Positions 33,235-44,300 of a DNA stretch of 64,000 bases are shown here, piece after piece. The notes beneath the pieces were generated by a model, which was given only the letters and a program-made list of their open reading frames with translations, was not told where the DNA came from and did not search any database. Made by a program: the position numbers and the translations under genes. The DNA comes from Plumapathes pennacea (taxonomy: Eukaryota; Cnidaria; Anthozoa; Antipatharia; Myriopathidae), in the NCBI GenBank assembly GCA_964036295.1, contig OZ038468.1, positions 1,177,501-1,241,500 on the forward strand, given 5' to 3'. The stretch's first letter is position 1; every line of letters begins with the position of its first letter.

Positions 33235-33903
33235 CGATCTTTGGCCAGAAAAGAAGGGACTGGAACAGTCTACGGGTTGTCCATCGGGCACCGCTGGTCA
33301 GCACTTTGAAGGCCTGTAGGCACGACACTTGAAACAGTGTCACTCACTATATCTCCATCTATTTCCTCTGTCTATCGGACCGCTATCTGACTCCCTATAC
33401 TTGTCTATCGGGCTCAGATGGGGTGTATTAGATAACGCTCTCGTCTCTCACGCATACATTATTTCATAAATAGTTCAATGGGGCTCGGGATATGAGCGGT
33501 TCGTTTGTCTGACGCAGCACTGTCGAGTTATCATTGAGTAAAATTATATTCCGGGCTATCCTTGCAACTGCTTTTAAAAGTTGCTTTGTAACTCAGCGAG
33601 GGTCACTTTCACTGTCATTTAATAAAAATGTTGTTTCGAAATTGTTACGGGGCAGATTTTTGTCGAACTTGTCCGGCGGGAAACTCGCTTCCAAGAATTG
33701 CAGCCGGGACACTTAAAATCCTATAGGAAATCCTAGAAACACGTCAAAGTATTTCGTGGATTTTAATCAACCACACCTAACAGTGTTCTCCTTGTAAATA
33801 CTAAAGGTAGTACAAGTCAAACCTGTATTAGGCAGACACCCATTGGAAATTGTGATGTGTTTGCTTAATACATGGTGTCCGTTTAATCAAAGTAGAGTTT
33901 ACA

Positions 33904-34094
33904 GTACAGTTGGAGCTCCCGTAAGCTGGCACCCTTGGGAATCAGAAAAAGTGCCCGTAACTGGAACTATCCGCCTTCGAGAATGTGTAAATCCAGAGTT
34001 TGACTGAGCTAGAATTTAAACGGGGTTTCGTAGAGGCGTTCGTAAGTAGAGCTGTCCGCTTACGAGAGTGTCCGCCCAGAGAGCTTTGACTGTA
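33904..34094. mobile_element. MITE-like element family A, copy 3 (in duplication II)
   Basis: Same ends and interior as the copy at 28497, carried along by the segmental duplication. Confidence 0.65.
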
Positions 34095-34881
34095 TCTTAT
34101 TGGGGAGTAGATTTTCGGGACTTGGACAACTGTCCGCTTAATACAGGCTTAATACGGGCCGCTTAATGCAGGATTTACTGTATCTTCATGCCCCTTGATA
34201 ATGGAAAGTCCCTTGTCACTACAACGTGCTGTTTCAACAATGCCTCGGAACATTTTCAATGCCTCTTTAACAAGATGTGTTTCTTTACTTTAGGTCAAGT
34301 TAAGACTACTTGATACTACAAGACACAGTTCCAGACCACGAAAGGATAAGATATCAACCTTACTTCTTTCTGATATACGTATGTACTCGTTTATTTGTTT
34401 GCTATCTTACACACTTTATTTCTTGTCTCATACTCACTCAAAGTTATTAGCTGGATAGCTGACTACCCGTAACACTGTTCACCCCCTCGTCCTCTCTGTT
34501 GAGTTCCACTCCCGCCCCTCTTGAGAACTGGAGCCATTATGATCTCCCCGCTATCTCCTGCGCTAAGGCCACAGGTGCTGAACATTTTGCGAGCTTCCTA
34601 TCCTATCCGGTGCAGAAAAGCAAACAGACTGTCCACTGTGGTTCTTCCAACGTCTCTAAGGCCAGTGTTTCATTATAGAGATTCCGCGGGCATTTTCATT
34701 TTTTTCACAGTTACAGATTTCTCGGTGGGTCGTGAGCCACTTCTGACACCATGTCGCGATTTCAGTTAGTGATAGGATGAAACGACACGACTTGTGTGAT
34801 GATTGAAATCCGATAATAATCAATACAACAGCGTGGGCATTCGCACTGGGTGACTAAATAAGTCACGAGATTTACGCGATC

Positions 34882-35094
34882 ATGCGATACAACTGGGAGT
34901 TTCTCATTTGCATTTACCACTGCTTCGAATACTCAGTTCTCGCTAAAGAGTTTTATTCGACATTAGTCTTTGGAAAGGTAACATTTTGCTCATTTGAGAG
35001 ACAAGGGGTAACGGCACCCAGAGGTGAGTTACCAAATTGTTCAATAACAAATGAAATATTCTCATCTCATATTACACGAGCTTTCCGTATATGA
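34882..35094 (+). other. Second copy of the short signal-peptide-like frame (doubtful gene)
   Basis: Starts MRYNWEFLICIYHCFEYSVL and runs 70 codons like its twin at 29474. Further decayed copies lie near 30940-31080 and 36420-36590, which argues against a conserved protein. Confidence 0.2.
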
Positions 35095-37379
35095 TGCATC
35101 TGCTTTATCAAAGTTATGCTTTCAGCAGAATCTACTTCTAGTTTGTACCGTTTGAAAACAACGTTGAAGTCTTCGCAGTGAAAAGTGAACGGCATATAGT
35201 TAGTTGTACCTTTTAGCTTTGAGATGTTTTCGGAGCGATTGCGGGTGTAGAGAAGCCGTGGGCGAGTTGATATTTCGTTAAGATTAAGGTTTTGGAATTG
35301 GTACACTTTCTTGTGTCACAAGCTACACTCTGTCGGGTATTATACGTTTCGGGATTTATTGTACAGCGACGTCTATTTCACGCGCGCGTGAGGACGATGG
35401 CAGCTACACCTTCTAATTTTGTTCGCCATGCTGTCAAGTGCCCAAAACAGTCGCCAAAAAATGTGTGGTTGAGTACTGTAAGCGGTAAGAGCGTGCAATT
35501 TCACTCCTTTGGTGCCGCGAACACGTAGTACTCAGCCCTCGATCTTCAATCTCGTTAGAAACAGAGACGACTGCAGCGAAGTTAGAGATATTTTTGTCTC
35601 TTAATGGTCGACTCGGTGGTGTGCATAATTACTTTCTGACGATTCTCGTAGGCGACACCACAAGACGAAACACCGCTCAAAAAGATTTCACATCCACCCA
35701 GAAGTGTCAGACACAACTAGGCAAGACAAAATCATTAATACGTACGGTATAGTTCGTGTTGGGGCTTTGAAAAAGAATACAAATATAGTTAGGGGATAGT
35801 TTTTGTTTTGATCTTATACATGAGAAATGGCTATGTCCTACAATCTTCTGTTAAATCAATAGAACAATGTGAGCATGCGCACAGTCACGAGAATCAGGCG
35901 ATCACGCGATACAAAGTGTCGCGTTCCTGGTGCTACAGACACGGGGTGTTGTGCTCCAGAGTCGCCAGGTTAACCACATTTCAGTACAAGACGGACAGCA
36001 AGATTTGAACTCGTTTATTTAGAATCAGGCTGAGCCGACCATACAACACATGCGGTGAAAACTACAAACGAATATAGAATTACCGAAGTTAAAGGATGGT
36101 CAGAAGTACAAATCTAGAGCTTTAAAATAGACAAAATCGAAGACTAGAAATACACAGGCGTAACTTATGTCTGATCTTGACTCCAGGGCTTACAAAAATA
36201 CTCCGAGATACTCCTTCACTCCTTGAAGACTCCAGACTCCTTTACATAGATGTTAACTCCAAGACTATAAAGAGCATGCTACTAAAACAAGAGCTACATT
36301 CCTAACTTACAAGAAAGGTGCAGCTTGCCACAATGAACGATTAGCTATTCAAAGAGGTCACGGCTGAATGCAACAAACAATCAATTTTTAGTTCTAGTAA
36401 CGACACAGGAAGGCTTATTTGCATTTAGTAAACTACTACTTCGAATAGTCAGTTCTCGTTGAAGCGTTTCATTTGGACTTTGAGTTCTCGGAAAGGTAAC
36501 GTTTTGCTCAGTTGAGAGACAAGTAACGGCACCCACAGGTGAGATACTAAATTGTTCACTGATTATAAATGAAATATTTTAGTATATCACACGAGTTTTC
36601 CGTGTATGATGTATCTGCTTTATCAAAGTTATGCTTTTAGTAGAATCTAGTTCTAGTTTGTACCGTTCGAAAACAACGTTGAGGTCTTCGCAGTGAAGAG
36701 TGAGCGGCATATAGCTAGTTGTACTATTTAGCTTTGAGATATTTTCGGCGAGCGGTTCAACCAGCGGTTGGTGTAGAGAAGTGGTCGAATTGATATTTCG
36801 CCCTAAGACTAAGGTTTTTGAATTGGTGCTCTTTCTTCTGTCACAAGCTACACTCTGTCGGGTATTACGTTTCGGGATTCTTTATACAGCGTGAGGAGGA
36901 TGGAAGCCACCTTCTGATTTGGTTCGCCATGACGTCAATGTTCGCCTCAATCTCGTTAAGAACAGAGACGACTGCAGCGAAGTTTGAGATATTTTTGTCT
37001 CTTAATGGTTGACTCGGTGGTGTGCATAATTACTTTCTGACGTTTGTCGTAGGCGACATCACAAGACGAAACACCGCTCAAAAAGATTTTGTATCCACCC
37101 AGAAGTGTTGGACACGACAAGGAACAAGGTAAAATCAAGTATTTCATTTACTAAACTCCATTTACTAAAGTGATTCAAGGCAGTGCTGGTGTCGTTGGCA
37201 ACTGCACAGGGGTTTTCAACATGCGGCAGTCAATCATGGGCGATACGCGTGTTTAATGGATTCACAGTGCGAATTCAAATTGCTCTCGAATTAAAGTAAA
37301 ATTGACAGAAAATACTTTAAAGTACACAAACTTTGCCTAGCTAGCCTCAGCGCCGCTCAGAGCGGTCTTCTTACCGTTG

Positions 37380-37540
37380 ATTCCCGATCGGTTGGGTGAC
37401 TATAAAACTAATACCTAATACCCAAGACCTACAAAACTAAGACCTAAGAGCTAGCGCCTAATAACTAAGACCTATAAAGCAAAGACAAAAGAGCTAGCAC
37501 CTAATACGTAAGACCTTTTAAAAAAAAGACCTAAGAACTC
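37380..37540. repeat. Degenerate taagacctaagagctagc tandem repeat
   Basis: Two to three diverged units of about 55-60 bp containing aagacctataaa and gagctagc(g/a)cctaat. It lies upstream of the plus-strand gene. Confidence 0.6.
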
Positions 37541-37700
37541 TTACCGTCGCATGAAGCATTCAGTGTACAATGTTGGGCGATGTTGTGCCAACATGTTGCG
37601 TTATGGTTGTGATTATTAATGTTAAACTTTTAATTATTGCATGTGTAATTTTGGTTGATACTTGCTCTCCGGTCTTATTCTAGGAAGTTACTCTAGGAAG

Positions 37701-38397
37701 ATGGGTTCAGCACTATCACAGCTAAAACCGGATGGTTTCCACGCTGCTAGCTATGTTCCTCTGTACATCATTTGCACTTTGGGATTTTTTTTTGGTGGAA
37801 CATTACTTGTTTATAGTTTATACAAAGGTGAACGACAGGACGTCACGTGCACAATAGCAGGAGAGCCAACAGTTGAAGTTAAAGATGTGTCAAGTTGCTG
37901 CTACGAAGAACACTGTGGGAAACACTTTTCCTTGATGGCTATTGCACTCGTGTTGGCATTTCTGTTGTACATTAAGTCATTGTTGTATTATGTCTATGTC
38001 AAAGAAAGAGTAGCAAAGTGCAACCCAGACCTTGGACAGTATTGGTTTACAGTGTTTCAATCATACATGGCTCAGCTCTTAGCAAGGATTGTGATGTTGG
38101 TTATTACACCTTTTTTTCAACTTGCAAAATTCCGGCCTACAGAATTCAGATGTGCTAGCTGTACTCCTCAGTCCAAAGGAAATACTACATCGGGGCCTTT
38201 GCAGGAGTATGACTGCAAAATACCTGATTTATTCCCGTCCAAAGTCACAGCTGGATGGTTCTTGTTCTTTGTAAATCTTGGGGTCCTTGTTGTTTCTGGT
38301 TTGGAGACATGTTACCTCCTGTACAGAAATGACAAGTACCGTAATGATGAGTACTTCTTTCATGATCATCTCCATATCAAAGTAAAAGAAAGTGAAG
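37701..38397 (+). CDS. Exon: four-helix connexin-like membrane module
   Basis: The ATG at 37701 lies 17 bp after an acceptor (cttattctag), so a non-coding 5' exon precedes. It begins MGSALSQLKPDGFHAASYVP. Predicted TMs are at about 20-41, 76-99, 117-140 and 185-208. A short N-terminal segment, three to four cysteines in each loop, a cytosolic loop of only about 15 residues and FFHDHL after TM4 complete it. Connexins have C-x6-C-x3-C in loop 1; here the spacing is C-x15-CC-x4-C, so homology is suggested by loop 2 and TM4 rather than proven. The donor is gtatgt in phase 1. Confidence 0.88.
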
Positions 38398-41300
38398 GTA
38401 TGTAATATTATACTTTTACATGGACTTGTATAGCGTAAAAAATGCTCTCATTCGGGTGGCGGAAAGGGGGGTGGGAAAGCAAAGTTCCAGTGGTGAAATG
38501 ATTAAGTAGAAAACTCCCCCCTCCCCCACCAACATGTAATAATGGTTGCCGTGGATACCAAATATGGACGCGGCGATTCTTACGAAATATGCTTAGCACT
38601 GATTATACAAAAAGTGTTAGTTACTAACTATACCAAATCGTCAGTCATTACAATTATGTCGAACTGAATTGTTCTGCCACCTGGCTTGATAAATGTATAT
38701 TATTCAAAGTTCGCTGCTGTTTCTTTCCATAGGCCTGAGAGCTCCACTACTGGGGGAGGACGAAGCGCAACCGTGTGCACCAGGTAAATGAACATTCATA
38801 CTATGAGTGAGGGAAGTCTCCCAGCCTACTTAGTGTTATGTTAGTGTTATGTGTTTGGTAAAGGACGAAACTTTTAGAGAATAAGAACTTACTGCGCCAA
38901 CTCTGTATCAATGCACTGCCAAACTCGACCGCAGGGTTACTTTCGAGGTAAGAAATGTATCTATACATATGCAAGGCGATTCTTACGAAATATACTTAGT
39001 ACTGATTACAAAACGCGTTAGTTACTAACTATACCAAATCGTCGGCTATTACAATATGTCGAGCAGAATTGTCCTGCAACCTGATTTGATAGATGTTTAT
39101 TATTCAAAGTTCGCTGATGGTTCGTTTGTTTTCTATTAGCTGGTGAAAGTATTACCATCAATATCGACGGGCACAGTGCAATTCCGGTGGATGGAACAAA
39201 TCTGCCAGCACCGTCTGTCGACAAGGTCACGAGAGGCACTGCTGAAAACGTTAATAGGTTCAAAGAGTACCTGACAAGCATGCAACTGCCCATTACCGAT
39301 GTAAGTGTATCAAGCCTGCATATAACAGTGATGTGCACGAGTCTGGAGATACTGGAAGACTTGTGGCAGAATTATACCAGCGGGGCGTTAAACGACGCTG
39401 CCCAAAGATGCCTTGTTACAGATGAAGTCCTGAAGAAGTACAACCTCAAACAATTCAAGCTTGTGACGACTATAGATGAAGAAGAGTACATCAGTTGTAA
39501 ATCACAGTTTATTGAAAAGCAAGGTAGGCCTCATTAGAAATGACGTTACGAGTTAAACATTTAATCCAAGATAGGCAACAGAACGCCATGACACACTCCG
39601 AAACATAAGTTATGTCCTAAATTTAATGTATACTAGAAATACGATAATTAACAATTATCCTACGAGGGCGCGCCGAATATGGATTGATAAATAACCAACG
39701 AGACGCCGCGCCGAGTTGGTTATTATCAATCCATATTCGGCAAGCCCGAGTAGGATAATTGTTTTATTAAAGACTGGACCACAAAATACTCTCCAAAATG
39801 ATTTTATTTGACGCAAAAAAGACCGGAATACGACTCAACTTCCGCTCCAAAAATACAATGATCACATAATTACCGCAACTATGACAACGTCTTTGCGAAC
39901 GGGCTAATAGCTGAATGAATGAAAATCGAGTGGAGAACACATTACCATGGATTTACACCGCACAAACACTCTTAGAAGGAGTTTTCAAAAATATCTTAAG
40001 GTGATGTACCAAAATTATTGAAAACTTGGACGTTGGTACAGTTTGTAAACATCGCATTACGGAGGGAATCGCTTTCTTTGCTCGCCATGTGCGACGTTTG
40101 TGATGCTGCTTGAAACTGAAAACTGGCTGTGCTAAACGAGAATGAGAACTGAAGCTGGAGATGCTTGAACATCAGCAAGGAATATTGAAGAAGAAAACTA
40201 TATTTGCTTCTGTGAGGGCAGAGTCGATGGTGATGGAAAACTGTTTACATCGCGGAGGCGAACCGAAGTAAGCGATCGATCAATGGCTGCTCGTATCGAC
40301 TTGAGCGAAGGTGCCGTCTTGTTCCCTTTGCTGTTGTGTAAAAACACTTGAGGCACGCATTTTTTCCTCTTTGCCCATTCTTTAATTAGTGTTGTAAATT
40401 TGTCACACCCGGGACTTGCAAGCTACTCTGAAAAGGTTGTAAAATCTGAAAAAACTTTCTCAACATTACTTCGTCGCTCACGCGTTCATTGACCATATTT
40501 GTCCACCTATTGGATATGAGCTGATAACCCATGTCCAAGGAACCAATCAAAAGCCTAGAAATCCAATATCTAATGGTCCAGTTTTTAATAATCGCAGATA
40601 CCCCCTCGCTCTGCCATTCATTGGAATTTTACGTTGGTACTGCTCAACAAGAGCAGCCTTTGTTTTACCGAAATGTTGACGCAATCTTTTCTTCGAAGTC
40701 AAGTGCTACACGCAAGCAAAGGAAGGAGAAAAAGAATGGTGTGTGTTATACTTTTGCGTTGTGTCGATTGCGTGACGCCGTACGTATTTCCCACGGTCGG
40801 CACGTCAAATTAATTCATACAGTCTGCCAAGCACGTCTCAAAATTTAATACTTAAATTTTGAAGTTAGTCGGCCGCCGTAGTACGGGAAAAAAGGAACAC
40901 TGGTTTTCCAATTTTGAATTCATAGGCAGTACAATTAAATAGGCTTCCTTTGCGATTTTATTTTTATTCTGGAATTCATCCACAAGACTGAGGCATGCAT
41001 ATTTAATAGCTCTAATCGTTTTGTATGTGAACCCGCTCAAAACAGCATGATTTCTGCCAGAATCAAAGCAAAACTTAAACGGTTTACTTCAAATTATACA
41101 CGGGCTTCAGACCTAGTCATACTTCAAAGGGCTGTGAACGATTCTCGCTGCAATCACCGCATGTCAAATTACAGCATTTGTTATAGTTTTTGTCTTGAAA
41201 GAAAAAAAATAAGACATCTAAATAAATCATTCAAGACTCTAAGTTCCGATTGCTCTGAGCGAATACGGTAGCCGAAACTGGCGACAGAAGCGTATTAAAA

Positions 41301-44300
41301 CAATACTTCGGGGGAAAATGATCAGCATGCAGATTTTAATACATTCTTGAAGTGATCGAGTTACAAGATACGGGATAGAATATACTGTATTTGTCACGGT
41401 GATTGTTCGACTTCCACTGACTGACCTTTCTTGCTTGTCCTTTCTGAATAAGTGCCGACCGGGAGTTTGTTGTCCTCAGATGCCTCAAAGAACCGCTTAC
41501 GATACTGATTCCGATCCGCTTTCATGCGCTGTTGTCTTTGCGAAGTTCAGTTGTCTGCTGTGTCCGCTTTTCCTTCTAATACTCTCTGTCATATCATCCT
41601 TTTGTGGCAGCAATTTCTGGTCCCTGCTTTTGTTTTTGAAAGCTTTGTACTTTGCGTCTTTGCTCAAGACAGATTTTCTGCTCTTCGATTGTTTCACGCT
41701 TGCCTTGCTCTGTCATACCCTCTTCGTTTTCGAAGACGAGCTTCATTCAGTTTTTCAGCTTCCAAATTCATTTTCTTTAACGCAGAACGAGTCAATGATC
41801 CTTTCGATGTTTGACATTCCTTCAAAGTTTAGTTCAAATCTGTCAAATTTGATCCGACGCACGCATCCTTTTATATAAGGAACGAACTGCCTTATAAGGA
41901 GTAGAATAGTTTTCCGTTAGTCTTTACATGAAGTGTTGTCTGCCCCTTGACTGACTGACTGACAGACGAACATTAATTTTGAGATGGCGACCCGCTTGGA
42001 CTCTCAAAATAGCGAGATACTGCACCGTTAGCGTCGTGATTACTACCCTCGCTTACGCTCGGGGAAATGTATTTCATTACCCTTCTAATTCAAAAAACGG
42101 GCAAAGCGCAGGTTATTGGGGCAGCAGAGCAGTAAAGACAAGTATAAATCTAGCTGCTAGTTTAAATACGTTACTTAGTTTTGATTTCTAAAGGGTCTTA
42201 CAATCTGTTGAAAACACAATTGCTGTGGACTGAAGTGTCGTTCAGTATGGTTTCATATACAGCTTCATATATCAGGAGAAGTGATGACACACCACTGAAT
42301 AATAACACGAGCGACAGACTGTGAAAACACAGCTAGATATATATTGAAATCGGATCTTGTTAACCAAGCAATTTATGAATGGCAGCAAATATGTAGAATA
42401 TCGGCAGTACAAAAAAAAAAAAGGACTAGAAACTTACCGTGATGTGACTAAGCGACACGTTCTATACAGCTTCATATATCAGGAGAAGTGAAGACACGCC
42501 ATTGAGTAACACGAGCGACAGGCTGCGAAACACCGCTCTCATGTTTTCGCGCCAAATGCTGTCGTTGACGTCATGCACCCCGCAGATCGCTGTATGACAT
42601 TTGGAACTACGCTGTGCCATTCGATACTATGCTAGACCATTTCAACGATTTTCATGCCATTTGGTGTTACGCTGGGCCATTTGATATTATGACAAGCTGT
42701 TTCATGCAATTCCATTCCATTTGATGTTATGGAAGATCGTTTGCTGTACCAATTGGTATTATGCTGTGCTATTTCACGCAGCGCTATCACATTTGATGTC
42801 GCGCTGGATCATTTAAAAATAGACTGTGTTGCTTCAGCATTGACAGCTAATCCATACTTTGTTTACCTCGACCATTTCTTTTCAATCTGTCCCGTAGTCA
42901 CATTTAGACTTGTCTATTTCACAATTTCATGTTCCAATCCGTCATCGACAGTTATGCACCAGTCAATTGTAACCCCCGCCCCCCCCTCGGGGAATGGTGG
43001 GGACATGGATTTTCTTTGTTGCAATAATCGACTATTCCCCCACCCTATGGGACATAATGTGCTGACAAATCCCCCACATTGTGGGGCCAAAAATTTGACA
43101 AAATTTTACAAAAGAGGCTTTGCACAGAAAACTTCTCTCACGAACGAACCGCGTGGTCGAACTGGACGAGGCCGCATTGCATCATATTTTTGGTCAAATC
43201 TCCCACCTTGAGCCCCACCTCCGCAGCTGGTCGGGAATCATGAAGAGAAAATCCCCCACCCCTTCGAGCTTAAACACCAATGCCCCACATTGCCCCACCA
43301 TTCCCCGAAGTGGGGGGGAGGGGGGTTGGGGGTTACAATTGACTGGTGCATTAGACCGTTTATTGTTTGGCCAGACTATTTATTTATAATGTGATACCAG
43401 CTCTTAATAAGAGAACTAGATTAACTGCGTCGGAGTGGTGATAAAAACGCTGGTATATCGACTGAAAGTTGATAAATAGCTACTGAAACGCCGTAAGGGT
43501 AACAGTAGCTGACGTTTCGAGTGTTAGCCCTTCGTCAGAGCGAATGAGAGATTATGGCATACATGAGATGTTTGACATATTCGCTGTAGACGAGAGGCTT
43601 ATTGGAGAGGGGGAATTGTTAGAAACGGGTTTATTAGAGCATTTACAGTATGCAGTTTATTTTACGTGTAGATCTCTCAACAAAATATTGCCGTTTATAT
43701 TTGCGATTTCACTATACTTTTAAAAGTTTCGCCAGCAAAAACGGCAAACCGTGACTACTGCAAGCCATACCGTTTAAATAACTTACCAGGGACAACATTG
43801 CAGCTTCAGTTTCGACTTTCCTTAGCAGTCAAACACTTCCAAGTTACCAATATTCTGAGTTTCCCACTCGAATTAGAGCTCAGGCGGTGAGCAGAAACAT
43901 AGGATTATCGTTTTGTTTGGAGGGACGAATTTTCGGCGGCTTTGCTGCCTCTTCCATTGGTTACCTGGTCAGGTTTCTTCTACAAAAGCGATGAATTTGC
44001 GTTTAGGCTAGAACAGAAAGGCGTTGTAATTTCCTTCATATATCACAGTTTTTCTTTTCTCTGGCCATAACTTGAAGTACACGCACAATTATGTAGTTAT
44101 TCCAAACCGTACATTTATTGTATGTAACCTTCACATACAACACTTAAAAATACTAATGCAAGTTAATCTCTCTGGACAGCTTTAAGAAATGTTTCTGAAT
44201 TAACCGGAGATGTGTGGCAATTACTGGGTCGGCGTCTCGGTTTGGATGAAGAGATACTACGAGAGATTGCGGTTGACCGTGGAAGCTCCGAAGAAAAGGC

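Larger units (their letters stand above)
33235..37189 (+). repeat. Large direct duplication, copy II (~4.0 kb)
   Basis: Offset about 5.42 kb from copy I. Differences include small insertions (for example near 36192-36240) and substitutions throughout. It ends about 0.5 kb before the first coding exon of the plus-strand gene. Confidence 0.9.

Noticed and set aside
42729-43211. 160-codon plus-strand frame
   Set aside because: Runs across a minisatellite and into a MITE with C-rich arms; not a protein.
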